A DNA stretch of 64,000 bases, taken from positions 2,046,001 to 2,110,000 of the forward strand of contig OY751486.1 of the NCBI GenBank assembly GCA_963565915.1, given 5' to 3'. Each line of letters begins with the position of its first letter. The stretch's first letter is position 1. The notes under the pieces were generated by a model that saw only the letters and a program-made list of their open reading frames with translations, was not told the origin of the DNA and did not search any database. The translations under genes were made by a program, and so were the position numbers. Below, one piece after another: positions 33,580-44,800 of this stretch. The stretch is from Entoloma clypeatum (taxonomy: Eukaryota; Basidiomycota; Agaricomycetes; Agaricales; Entolomataceae).

Positions 33580-33949
33580 CTTCTGTTCCTGGCAGACTCC
33601 AAGGTCAGCTCAACACAAACGCCTGTCGATGGTGGTGGGACGGTGTTGAGCACCGTTGAATTGTTTATTGATCAACGATAAACCAATAAACGGACACATG
33701 ACACATGTTGAAAGTTTGCAAAGCCGCGTCCACTCACAACTCCTTCAATTTCAATGAAGGAGTGCTAGCCCACCTTCGGAAATTGGGTACCCATGCAGAT
33801 ATTTGTCTCGCATGCACCTACCTTTTTTCCTGTGTTTTTTTTTTTGGACCAGTGTTCCACTCTTTTTTTTTAGAGGGGGGGGAAGCTATACTCCACCCAG
33901 AACAAAAGTTTGAAAGGGGGCAGTACTGGGGATATACCTATCCCAAGCG

Positions 33950-34233
33950 TGTTGAGGCGACGCTAAGTCAAACAACGTCGCGAGCCCAAACTTAGGAATG
34001 AAGTGGAAAGAAGATAAGAGAACTGTATTGCCAAGAGACCCAGCGGGAATCTCAAGAGAACAAGCTATCGAATACAAGTGAAAGTACCCTACTTATATAT
34101 GTAAATTCCATGAGGCTGCGTTGTGGCAGCGTCATGCTGCGCGATAATGATAAGATGTCCTCATGTACGATATGATGTAGATAAGATAAGATCGAGATAA
34201 GATAAAGTGAAAAGTGAAAATACGATCATAATA
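33950..34233 (-). repeat. Putative Gypsy-E 3' LTR
   Basis: Begins after a purine tract (AGAAAGGGGGTAA on the minus strand), contains ATATATAAG, and can end in TCAACA. With no second LTR the ends are uncertain; the first base pair is TA rather than TG. Confidence 0.5.
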
Positions 34234-34244
34234 TTACCCCCTTT

Positions 34245-36765
34245 CTAGATCTCGACTTCCAGGCGAGATATGATGTCATCCGGGGTGTCTGTGAAATTCT
34301 CATATGGTTTAAATTCCAATCCTTCAAAGATGTTTGCGCGTAAGCGCCAGGGTGCATTTGGGTTTAATTTAAAGAAGTCCTCCACCACTTCTTTGGCATG
34401 TTCTAGGTGATCTTCGGGTTCCCACGTGTTGTTGTCCTGAGTCAGACCCTCCCATTGCACTAAATATTCCAGCTTTCCTCTCTTCAACCTTGAGTCAATA
34501 ACTTTAGTGACATTGTACTCCTCTTCGCCATTGATAACTATCGGGTTTGGTGCCTGCACCCTTTGTGATATAAATAGTGGTTCCTTAAATAATCGGACCC
34601 GTGATACATTGATGACCAGGTGGATTTTCCAAGTTTTTGGTAATTTAAGTTCTACAGCGTGTGACGAAATGATTTGGGTTATGGTATAGGGTCCAATCCA
34701 TCGTTCGGCAAGTTTCTTTAAGGGTTGGTTCAACTTTAGGTCTTTAGTCGATAACCAAACTTTGTCGCCAACTTTGTAAACTGGTGCATCACCCCGTTTC
34801 AGGTTCGCATACCGTTCCATCTCTTCTCATGCTTTTACTAGCGCTGCTTCTGCCTCCTCATGAATCTTCTTCATTCGCTCCGCGAATTCTTTTGCCGGTT
34901 CTGACTTTTCTGCCCTCCGAGGTTCTACGCCCATCCTAGGGTTAAACCCATAATTTACATAGAACGGTGAAAACTGAGTTGCCGTGTGAATTTTATTATT
35001 ATAGGCGAACTCCACGGTTGCCATCCATTCGGGCCAATCTGTTTGCCGATGGGACATAAATGATCTTAGATATTGCTCCAACTCCTGGTTGATGTGTTCC
35101 GTCTGTCCGTCTGTTTGCGGATGATACGCCGTTGATAATTTAGTTGTGATCCCCAATATTTTATTTAGTTCCTTCATAAATATTGCCGCAAATTGTGGTC
35201 CTCGGTCTGACGTTAACGATTCTGGCAGTCCATGAAGTTTCCAGACTTCGTCCTGATATAGTTTAGCTAATCCTTCTGCTGAGACTTCATCGCGTGTTTT
35301 GATAAAGTGTGATTGCTTTGTCGATCTGCAAGCCACGACTAATACTGTGTTGTACCCCTGAGCTTCTGGGAGTCCTACAATAAAATCTGCTGTAACATGT
35401 TTCCATGGTCCTGCATGTTCCGTGTTTGCTTTTAATTTACCGGCTAGCGGTTGAGGCACGTTTTTTGATCGTTGACATCTGTCGCAGCCTTCGACGTATG
35501 CTTTGACCATGTTTGTAATACTAGGCCACCAATAATTATGTGTAACCAATTCCAGGGTCTTCCACTGCCCTGGGTGTCCTGCAACTGGGTTGTCGTGGTG
35601 TAATTTAATTATTTCCTCCCTGAGTTCCTGACTTTTTGGAACATAAACCTTTTCTCTATGTAACCAGAGTCCCTGCTCTTCGTGCCATTCATCTGCGCGC
35701 AATGTTTTGGTATTTGTTTTTTTTAACTCTTCCACTGCTTTCAACACTTGTTCATCAAACTCCTTGGCATCCCTGATGCGTTTTAATAGTTTACTTTCTT
35801 GTCCATCAATAAGTATGTGACCTCGATCCATTGCTCGCAAGTGGAAGTATTCGGGTTTTAATAATGTTACATCTTCGTTGTCATTTTCCACCCCCTTTCT
35901 ATGATCGACCCTTCTCGAAAGAGCATCCGCCTTTCCCATTGAGGTGCCAGCCTTGTGTATTAATTTGAAATTGAAACGTGTTAGATACAACGCCCAGCAT
36001 GCTTGTCTGCGATTAAGCTTTCGTCCCTGCATGAAGTACTCGAGGTTTTTATGATCGGTCCAGATCTCGACCTCATGTTTGGCTCCTTCAAGGTGGTGTC
36101 TCCATGCTTCCAGCGCTCGAATTATGCCCAGCATTTCTTTATCGTGTACGTCATAATTTCGTTCCATGTCATTCGATCCTTTAGATAGAAAGGCACATGG
36201 CCTCCATTTCTCATCCTCGCATTCCATAGATAGAATTGCTCCTGTAGCAAAGTCCGATGTGTCTGATTCTACTCTCAACTTCCGATCCGGATCAGGAGAT
36301 ACTAATATAGGTGCTTCCGTAAATAATTTCTTTAGCATATCAAACGCTTCCTCCTGTTCCTCTTTCCAATTCCAGATTGTTTCTTTCCTTGTTAATTTAT
36401 GTAATGGCCCTGCCACTTTAGAGAAGTCTTTGACAAATCTTCGATAGAAATTGGCCAATCCTAGAAATGACTGGACTTCTTTGACTTTCGTTGGTCTCGG
36501 CCATTGTTTGATGGCGTCTACTTTTGAAGGATCCATTCGAATTCCGTCTTTCCCAATAATTAACCCTAAGAACTCTATTTCGTCTCTGTCAAAGAAACAT
36601 TTTCCCGGTTTTAAGAATAAGTCGTTTTCCCGTAATCTTTTTAGAATTTCCTCCACGATTTCACTGTGTCCTTTCTCTCCTTCAGTTGCTACCAATATAT
36701 CATCAATATAGATAACTACGTCTCCTTGATCAATCAAGTCTCTAACACAGGTGCGTCGGACCAAT
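34245..36765 (-). pseudogene. Gypsy-E pol fragment (RT to chromodomain)
   Basis: In order: RT with YIDD (about 36710), RNase H (ESDTSDFATGAIL), integrase zinc site (HHDNPVAGHPGQ, CDRCQRSK), catalytic core ([18 protein letters not shown]), and a chromodomain (EYNVTKVIDSRLKRGKLEYL, NTWEPEDHL) ending at 34245. One in-frame TGA at 34824-34826, at a position where CGA is expected, splits the long frame (34827-36896) from the C-terminal one. The first ~45 residues of the open frame come from the flanking sequence, not RT. Confidence 0.85.
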
Positions 36766-37640
36766 GTTCCTCTTGGGAACATTGTGAACAAATGGTGATC
36801 TAATATAGTATTTTCTAAGTTGGTAAATGATGTGAACATTGATTGGAAACATGTTATATAAGCACAAGCTAAGCCATCAATGTTTTCACGAGACAAATCT
36901 TATGGAAATATTGAATAAGGTCATAATTTTTCATACAATATTCTCATGGAACACATAGGGATAACATTCTGCACAAGATCTGTTTGTTTATTCTTTTTTT
37001 GTTCAAGGTTTGATTGCATGTGTGCTCGATGAATACACAGTGATCAAATTCATTATGTTTTCTCCATGTTCTCGCAACGTACACAAAGGTTTCATAGACA
37101 AATAACAGTAAATATAAAATCGCACTGAGCCCAGTATGGAATTGGTGATCACATGCAAGTTATATAATCAATGTTCCACTTGTGTTCGCCGCGAAAACAT
37201 TCCAAGAATAGTAGCTGAACAAATTTAGAATGGAATTCCTATGTGGCTGACAATTATCTCCCTTTGTGGCTGATTTGAACACGGAGGCACCAATTAGAGT
37301 ACATTGACATGGGATATTTATTATGATCACTATGTTCCCAAGAAGGACACGCAAAATACATAGACTAAACACATTGAGTATTGACCCATCATGTGCGATC
37401 ATGTATTCCGAAGTGTACATGGGAACCACACTCAAAATGTTCCTGATCATGTACTTGACCAGCAAATCGTGAAAACAGTCAAAATTTGCATGGCTCGAAT
37501 TGTTCTTGATGATTGAGTTGAACAAAGAGGGTGTACATTGGGCAAGGAACATTGTAAATGTGGCTAGAATATTCAGAACAGGGATATCGCATTAATGTAA
37601 TGAATATCCTCCTGATTCAGACAAGTGCATTCAAGTAAGT
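36766..37640. other. AT-rich stretch with recurrent TGTTCC/GGAACA motifs
   Basis: No gene recognised. The hexamer TGTTCC or its complement GGAACA occurs about seven times (near 36770, 36778, 36946, 37172, 37332, 37438, 37549), more than expected for this length. Composition is much more AT-rich than the flanks. Confidence 0.5.
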
Positions 37641-39823
37641 TATGATGCCAGAACGGGGAAACGATCATGTACTTACGGGAGAAGAGAGTTCCCTCACTAT
37701 ACCACACACATTGAAAAAGTAATGCATCCCGAATCTAGGCGAGGCGAGCCAACAGAACAGCTCAGAAGGACAGCATCCACAAGCTCAAGACGCTAAGGAC
37801 CGAAGCGATCACCCAGCGCCACGCGCACGCGATGCCAGAGAAACCACGAATGTGTGGCGGTTTCGGGGGACATGTATTTGAGTGAAGGGGTTGTTGGAGC
37901 CGAGGCAGTAGCAAGGGTGGCAGATGAAGTCGAGAAAGTTAGATCCGCAGGGAATCCGGAAGGTTCACAGAAAAGTAGCAGTTGGTGTCGATGGATCCCA
38001 GAAGGGTTGGCCATTGCAGAGCTACATAGCATTGAATCTGTTTGTATAGGGCGAGGATCAGAACTTGAACAAACCTCACGATGGCGTCGTCTCGCTTCAT
38101 ACAACGCGGCAAAGCAGTCGTCCACATCCAAAACAGCCTGTTCCATCGTAGCTTCCTCGACTGCGGCACAGGCAATTTCCAAGCTATCGGTGACGATCAG
38201 CTGTACAACAGGTTCTGATGCGACCTATTGAGTTGACGAGGTTAGGATACAGGCTGCGAGTACTATCAGGAGAGTGGACATCAACTTCACCGAAACCCTG
38301 ATCTGCTAGAGACGGGCGGAGATGTGTTGCAAGATTGCTTTTCAGCGGTTCTTTGCGAGTCACTAATGCGAGGCTCCACGCGACTTTCTTCGCCATTAGA
38401 TGACCAGCATTCCTCAGTTTCTCCTCGTTTGGTTCGTTCGAAAGTCAATTCAGTTCCGATTGGATCTGGCTGTATGGAGGTGAAGACAGTGAAGCTGTTG
38501 CCGGTGTTTCCGGGGGCGTTGACATTGGCAAGAACGTGTTGCGTATTTGGTGTTAAAATCTGGGAGGGCATCGGGGATATGTGGTATGAGCAACACGGCG
38601 CATATAGGCTGCCACTCCGGAAGTCTAGATTCAAATTGGCTGAGAGCCTGCAGCCCAAGCTTGGACAGATTTGTTTCAGGAGGGCAGTTTAGGGCGTTGA
38701 GGATGTATCGGATGGCGATACCGACTGGGATGTAATCAACGAGCTGATTCTGTACCAGCAAACCAAAGAGGTAGCCAGTCGTGGCAAGCTCACGCTCGGA
38801 ATAGTAGGATTGGAAAATTTTGTATTCGCCGAAAAGGAAGTGGAGCATGCTTCGTCAATTGAAATGTTTTCATCGTACATGTTTTTGAATATGCCATCCA
38901 CCTCCGATTCGATTTCGAGAGGGTAGCTGATCACGGTAAACCCAGGTTCGATATCTGAGCTGGGGGTAAGACTCGTAAGCCACGGATAAATCTGGAGGCA
39001 AGCATTGCGGACTTCAAGGCAAAATTCAACGTCCCCCTCATGCATTGAAGAGGACCTAGAGCAAAGAAATGGGATGAAAACACGTCACATCTAGGAGAAG
39101 CAATAAACTTACTTGTTTCGTAGGACCTGAAGAATGACAGCCAAGGGCCATAGTGCGACGTTCGGCGGCGGGGTCAGACGTCCTAGACACCTTTTCGCTC
39201 TCCACTTTTTTGTTCTAGGAAGACAACGACCAAGTGGAGGAATTCACTGCCATGGGCTGCCACACCGTCCGCCAACCGTTTGTCAAGGTTGAGATGTTAT
39301 CTGTGGGAGGCAAGAGCAGCGACGTTGAGGGAAAAAACAAACGGGCGTTTCAAGGAGTGGTGAAGCAAACGGCATCTCCCTATCTGGTTTTAATGTCGCC
39401 AAGCTGTTGGCCGCCAGGACCCTGTGGCGGGGGAAGTTGCGAAAAACGACGGAAATCGGGACCTATGAATGGTTATATACCTCGCGCAATTGGTTGAAAG
39501 GAAATGAAGGTTCACCGAGGGCCGCAAAAGCTTTCAAGGAAGGTCCGAATGTCCGGACTGCCCAATCAGCGAAGCCCAGCCGATACCGCCACGTCGGGTA
39601 CATTCCCGGAAAAGATACGCCCACAAAAACAAAACGCACTCTGCCCCGGAAGAGGCTGCATGCCATCGAAGGTGATCATTGGGAAATATCCCTACGAGCC
39701 TGAGACATGGATAGGGATGAGTGGTACTGACTTTCACAAGAAACCACGCAACGTCGCCTTCGCGTGTAGCACGCAATAAGACAGAATCTGGCGGTAATTT
39801 CACCTTGAAGTCTTTAAGCGTTG
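37640..39823 (-). pseudogene. NOT1: NOT1 pseudogene copy 1 (CCR4-NOT scaffold), main part
   Basis: NOT1/CNOT1 is the scaffold of the CCR4-NOT deadenylase complex. Reading downwards: an N-terminal piece ending VLRNK at an intron (GTAAGTT...CTCTAG, about 39110). Next is EFCLEVRNACLQIYPWL...DIEPG and the MIF4G-type region (FLFGEYKIFQ...LFGLLVQNQLVDYIPVGIA). Then FTSIQPDPIGTE is joined directly to EEKLRNAGHLMAKKVAWSLA and the CNOT9-binding DUF3819 region (ACAAVEEATMEQAVLDVDD, YEARRRHRE). The join omits several hundred codons of normal NOT1, and about 24 codons are missing after NISIDEA. The segment upstream of 39823 continues at 46389 beyond Gypsy-B. Confidence 0.85.
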
Positions 39824-40191
39824 TGTTACGGACTAACGACTACGGACGTATATGCTTACTTTTTCACTTTTACTCATCGGCCCCCGCTTACACATATCGT
39901 ATTATACTTTATTTCCTTTAGTATACTTCGCTCCCGCGCTGACTCGCTTTCCACAGCTGTCTGACTCATTCCGCAGTCGTCTTACTCAGACGCACTGCCT
40001 TCCGCAGTTATCTTACTCAGATACACTGCCTTGCGCAGCACTGACTCATATGCTATCGCCTATGGTCAGTACCTATATAAACCCTTTGTACTATAGCTAG
40101 ATTCCTTAGATTTAGCAATCACATTGCTCTTCGCCTTTCCATCTTCCTGCATACTCTGCCCGAACCTTGGAACGGTTTGTTACGCATAACA
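39824..40191 (+). repeat. Gypsy-B 5' LTR
   Basis: 368 bp, TGTTACGGACTAAC...ACGCATAACA. Confidence 0.95.
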
Positions 40192-40204
40192 AGTTGCTAA
40201 ATCT
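40074..40204 (+). promoter_or_regulatory. Gypsy-B TATA box, self-primer and primer-binding site
   Basis: TATATAAA at 40074 is followed after 34 bp by AGATTTAGCAA (40108-40118), a plausible transcript start. Its exact 11-nt reverse complement TTGCTAAATCT is at 40194-40204, two bases inside the LTR. Known Tf1 biology uses an 11-nt match between the mRNA 5' end and the primer-binding site. Confidence 0.75.
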
Positions 40205-40980
40205 CATTAGGTTCGCCCAGAGCGAAGAGAGCAACTACCAGACGAGTCAAGACGTCGCGCTTCTTTGAAGACTTCACCAGTAACCCATTCGCCTCACCAG
40301 AAGCCCGACAGGAGGAGCTAAGTCCTCGAGACAGTATCGATTTTACACTCATCCAGCAGTACATCGAATCGGAGATCCGTCGCATCCTACAGCAGGTGCT
40401 TGACGAAGAACTAGACAACGACGAGCATCGCCCCCACGGCGAGATAGCAGAGAGCATCCATCTTGCTCGGCAACACCAGATCGCGCGTTACAACGCCCGA
40501 CAGAACGAACTCGAAAGCCTTCGCGTTCAAGAAGGACCTCAGACAGGTCGGATCACAGAGATCAGAGAGTTTATCGGTGTCCAGACAACCGTTATCAGAA
40601 GATTGATTAGGACGCTCACATTGAGACGTCCCAGAGCCGCATCACCACGTCTTACTCGAAGCAGCAGATCTACGCCCACTTCACCACCAACGAGCAACAG
40701 ACCGAGTACAACCGTTGGGCACGAAACGAGAGACTTGACCCCTTCTTGCGACCAACAGACGCGCAGGAACAGAGATTCCTTAGAGATCTACAGAGGAAAT
40801 ACCCCGAACGTTTTGCCACCGATTCCGCCGACGAGTCCCCTGACGAATTTACTTTTGACTCCGCGCAGTCAGATACCGAACAGACGCCTAGAACAGGGAC
40901 TAATTTTCAACCCCTACCTGTATCCCGAACCCCATCTTCATCCCAACAACCCGACACCTCTCCTACTCCGCAGGTTCTAG
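40204..40980 (+). CDS. Gypsy-B AUG-less leader ORF overlapping gag
   Basis: Open for about 258 codons from just inside the LTR, with no ATG at its start. Residues 30-130 are charged and helical (DSIDFTLIQQYIESEIRRIL, DEELDNDEHRPHGEIAESIH). The last ~110 codons overlap the start of gag in another frame and are Pro/Thr-rich. The frame is equally open in Gypsy-C (52229-53005) and recognisable in Gypsy-A. It could be a Gag N-terminal domain joined by splicing or frameshifting, or a separate non-AUG product. Confidence 0.55.
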   Translation, partial: SLGSPRAKRATTRRVKTSRFFEDFTSNPFASPEARQEELSPRDSIDFTLIQQYIESEIRRILQQVLDEELDNDEHRPHGEIAESIHLARQHQIARYNARQNELESLRVQEGPQTGRITEIREFIGVQTTVIRRLIRTLTLRRPRAASPRLTRSSRSTPTSPPTSNRPSTTVGHETRDLTPSCDQQTRRNRDSLEIYRGNTPNVLPPIPPTSPLTNLLLTPRSQIPNRRLEQGLIFNPYLYPEPHLHPNNPTPLLLRRF

Positions 40981-41849
40981 ACATGGCAGAAGCACCGACA
41001 GTGCAAACGATGGATACATCCAAGATCATCAAAGATCCTGGGATGTTCAAAGACAGACACACCTTTGACGAGTGGTGGAAAGCCACCAAACTATACATCA
41101 GGTTCCAGAAGGGCCTGTCCGACGATCAGAAGATCCTGGCGGTGTTATCCCGCATGATGGAAGGGTCCGGTAAACACTGGGCCAGCAACAAGTTAGACGA
41201 TCTTGCCACCGATGGCGAGAACATCACCTGGTTAGGATTCTCAGACGACATCGCTACGCGATTCTCTATTGCCAACAAGTCGGCAGCGGCCAAGGCGAGA
41301 CTCGAAGTCCTGAAACAGGAGAAACGCACCATCGACGAATTCTTGGACGAATTCGAAGAGCTCTTGAAGCTGTCAAACCTTGGCGAAGAAACTGGGAAAT
41401 ACATCCTGGAAAAGAACGTCAACCGCAGAATTTCTGAACAAGTGGCTAGCGATGGCAAGACGTACACCGATTACGCAAAGGACATCCGAAACAAGGGACG
41501 ACAGATGGAGGGACATGCATTAGTCATCCGAGGGGGTGGCGACACACGCACCGGATCGGGCACCACTTATGGTGGTCAAGGCAAAGCCATGGAGATCGAC
41601 AAAGCAGGAGTAGCCCGTTGCTACAACTGTCAGCGCTTTGGTCACCTTGCCAAAGACTGCAAAGCCCCAAAGAAGAAAGATGGTCGTAAGTGTTTCAACT
41701 GCGACCAAGAAGGACATATCGCGCGCAACTGCCGCAAGCCGAAGAAGAACTCTGGAAAGATTAGGAAGGTGTCTGATGGAGATACCGATGATGATGAAAC
41801 CATCACCATAGAGACCGATGAGAAGGATTTTCCCGAAGGGTCCGATTAA
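40647..41849 (+). CDS. Gypsy-B Gag
   Basis: About 400 codons. The start equivalent to the Gypsy-C ATG (MSYSKQQIYAHF) is ACG here; the first in-frame ATG is 40983, just before the capsid region. The N-terminal part is acidic (DSADESPDEFTFDS). A capsid-like helical region follows (DEWWKATKLYIRF), then two CCHC knuckles, CYNCQRFGHLAKDC and CFNCDQEGHIARNC. Pol lies in the -1 frame and its open frame overlaps the last ~28 nt of gag, so frameshifting or reinitiation could express it. Confidence 0.85.
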   Translation, partial: TSYSKQQIYAHFTTNEQQTEYNRWARNERLDPFLRPTDAQEQRFLRDLQRKYPERFATDSADESPDEFTFDSAQSDTEQTPRTGTNFQPLPVSRTPSSSQQPDTSPTPQVLDMAEAPTVQTMDTSKIIKDPGMFKDRHTFDEWWKATKLYIRFQKGLSDDQKILAVLSRMMEGSGKHWASNKLDDLATDGENITWLGFSDDIATRFSIANKSAAAKARLEVLKQEKRTIDEFLDEFEELLKLSNLGEETGKYILEKNVNRRISEQVASDGKTYTDYAKDIRNKGRQMEGHALVIRGGGDTRTGSGTTYGGQGKAMEIDKAGVARCYNCQRFGHLAKDCKAPKKKDGRKCFNCDQEGHIARNCRKPKKNSGKIRKVSDGDTDDDETITIETDEKDFPEGSD

Positions 41850-41890
41850 ACGACGCTAAGTCGCGACCCTTATCCATTAAACGAACTCGC

Positions 41891-44800
41891 TTGCCTGGTG
41901 CAGTTACAGACAATATAACTTATGTTATCCCTGCAAAGCGAGCCGTTGCGTCAACTAAGATTGTCAAGGGAGATAAACCTCCAAAACGACGAGAGATCAA
42001 GCTGCAAGCTCAGATCAAAACACGACGAGGACCAAAGGCCATTCGACCCGAGGTCGATAGCGGATGTGAACGCACATGTATCCATCCCAGAATAGTACGT
42101 GAACAGAACCTTCCCACACGTGGAATAAAGCCCATATCAATCCTAAATGCGGATGGATCGCCGAACCGACAACAGAAAGCAGAAAAACTTGCCGAAGTCA
42201 AGCTGGACTTAGGAACACACCAGGAAACCATGGAAGCAATGGTATTGGACATTGGGAGAACAGATATGCTTTTGGGACATGACTGGTTGGTGCACCACAA
42301 CCCTACAATCAATTGGACGACCGGCGCCGTAACATTCAACCGGTGCCCATCAACATGTCAAACCAAACACTCGGATTTCAGGGTTAACCTTAATGGTCGC
42401 AAACATCGGGTTCGCATGGTGGAAGTACGAGACAAGGACGCACCCAAGAAATCAGATCAGAAATGGAAGCCCGGAGACCCCATATTGGAAGCAGTTACTC
42501 CCACACCACCTCCCACAACCAAACGACCCTCATATGTTGAACGTTTTGCCCATCTTTTTGAAAAAGAAAACTTTGACAAGATCCCAAAGGAAAGGGAATG
42601 GGACCACGGCATCGAACTTACACCGGACGCACCAAAGGAGCTAGGGGGAAACACGTACCCTATGACCCAAAAGGAGCAAGAAGAACTGGACGAATTCATT
42701 GATGAAGGCCTGGCAACCGGAAAGATCCGACCGTCCAAATCCCCTTATGCATCACCCTGCTTCTTCATTAACAAAAAAGACGGTTCCAAACGATTGGTAC
42801 AGGACTATCGCACGGTTAACAAATTCACGGTTAAGGACAAATTCCCACTCCCACGCATCAACGACCTCTTGGATGTATTGAAGGACGCAGTCTACTTCAA
42901 CAAAATGGACATCATGTGGGGATACAATAATGTGCGGATCAAAAAGGGCGACGAATGGAAAGCCGCCTTCTTGACCAGCCGAGGATTGTTTGAACCATTG
43001 GTCATGTTTTTCGGTCTCTGCAATTCCCCGGGAACGTTCTCTCGGATGATGGCCAGCCTATTCAGGGATCAGATCCGTCGGCGCATCTGTGTGATTTACA
43101 TGGATGACATAGTGGTTATTGGTAAAACCAAGGAAGAACTCGCCCGGAATACCGAAGAGATCTTGCAGATCCTGTCGGACAATGACTTGTTCCTAAAGGA
43201 GAAGAAGTGTCTTTGGGAAGTAACGAAATGCCCCATATTGGGATATGTCGTTGGTGAAGGACGTGTCGAGATGGAAACTGAAAAGGTGGACACAATCTGG
43301 AACTGGCGAGTACCCACATCAAAAAAGGAAGTCCAGAGGTTCCTGGGATTTGCCAACTTTTATCAACGCTTCATTGAAGGATACTCAAACATCGCAAAGC
43401 CACTCACGACACTTACGGGAAATACAGCATTCACATGGGGACCAGCGGCGCAAGAAGCATTTGAAGGTCTCATACGGGCAATCACGACAGCACCAGTCTT
43501 GGCATTGCCCAAACCGGACGGACAGTTCAGGGTTGAAACCGATGCATCGGGTTATGCAATTGGAGCGGTACTCTCACAGAAACAAGACGACAAGTGGCAT
43601 CCTATCGCGTTCTTGTCGCGGACCATGTCCGCGGCCGAACAGAATTACGAGATCTATGACAAGGAACTCTTGGCAGTCATGGAAGCACTGAAGGACTGGC
43701 GACATTATCTACTTGAAGCCAAGGAACGTTTCGAGATCTTAACCGATCACAAAAACCTGGAGTATTTCCGGCGTCCTCAGGACCTAAACCAACGACAGAG
43801 GCGCTGGAAGATGAAGCTACAAGACTATGACTTCGAATTGCGACATGTACCTGGGAAGACAAACGCGAAAGCAGACATCCTGTCACGTTTACCCTGGTAT
43901 GAGACGGAACTCGAGCCGCAGGACAGCGACCAAATGCTCAAGGAGGGGCTATTTTTGAAACGATTGGAATCAGAAGATGTGATACAAATGGAGATGTTCA
44001 CGGAGGAACAATTCTTTGAAGGGGGTGAAACATCTGATTCCATCAAAATCGGAAACATCACAACCATCGAAAACCCATGGATTGTACGCATCAAGGCCTC
44101 GAATCGCATGGAGACAGAAGTAGCCCAGGGTCTGAAGAAGAATCCTCACTGGTACCAGCAGGAAAATGGCATCACCTACGCAGGAGAACGAGTCTATGTT
44201 CCACCAGACCCACAATTGCACCAAGAACTGATGTTTGAAGCGCACGACGCACCAGTGGCAGGACATCCAGGACAGTATCGAACACATGAACTTCTCACTC
44301 GCACCTACTGGTGGCCCACCATCCTACATGACGTAAAGAAGTATGTGAAAGGTTGTGACACCTGTCAACGCAACAAGATCAGCCGCCAAAGGAGACACGC
44401 CCCTCTGCACCCTAACGTCGCGCCAAGTCAACCATGGGAAGACATAGGGATTGACGTCGTGGGACCGATACCAGAATCTGATGGGAAGAACGCAATTCTG
44501 GTCATCACGGACAGACATTCAAAGATGCTTCATCTAATCCCGACAACCGTGGAACTATCGGCTGAAGGATTAGCCAAGATCTATCGGGACCAGATATGGA
44601 AACTTCATGGAATTCCCAAGAAGATCATCAGCGATAGGGGACCGCAGTTCGCCGCGAAGTTTATGGAGATACTTTGCCGCATGTTAGGGATCAAAAGAAA
44701 TCTGTCCACTGCGTACCATCCACAGACTGATGGACAGGCCGAACGATCGCATCAGGAAACCGAGGTGTTCTTACGAAACTTTGTCAACCATCTACAAGAT

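Larger units (their letters stand above)
31527..33763. repeat. Dense array of short perfect hairpins
   Basis: At least thirty inverted repeats with 5-11 bp arms and mostly 2-11 nt loops, one about every 70 bp. Examples: 31590-31607 (GTGAGCC/GGCTCAC), 31699-31720 (8 bp), 32018-32041 (9 bp), 32058-32081 (10 bp, loop AAGC), 32193-32218 (11 bp with one G-U), 32614-32633 (9 bp), 32967-32986 (8 bp), 33201-33220 (8 bp), 33739-33763 (9 bp). The arms differ in sequence, so this is not one repeated element. No long protein-coding frame with recognisable content covers it. Two stem-loops, AGCGAG/CTCGCT, recur exactly at 32495 and 33017. Function unknown. Confidence 0.85.
33950..36765 (-). mobile_element. 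Gypsy-E: 5'-truncated chromovirus
   Basis: Minus-strand remnant keeping the pol region from within RT to the chromodomain and a putative 3' LTR (33950-34233). The N-terminal half of RT, protease, gag and 5' LTR are absent. At about 36765 the RT homology stops and unrelated AT-rich sequence begins. Confidence 0.8.

Noticed and set aside
31527..33763. CRISPR array
   Set aside because: No regularly spaced identical repeats with unique spacers; the hairpin arms differ from one another and the genome is eukaryotic.
36766..36896. First ~45 codons of the long Gypsy-E frame as part of RT
   Set aside because: They do not match RT; the homology begins at about RDLIDQGDVVIYIDD, so the start belongs to flanking sequence.
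39200..39800. Plus-strand frames here as host genes
   Set aside because: They are antisense to NOT1 copy 1, whose protein-level match on the minus strand explains the region.
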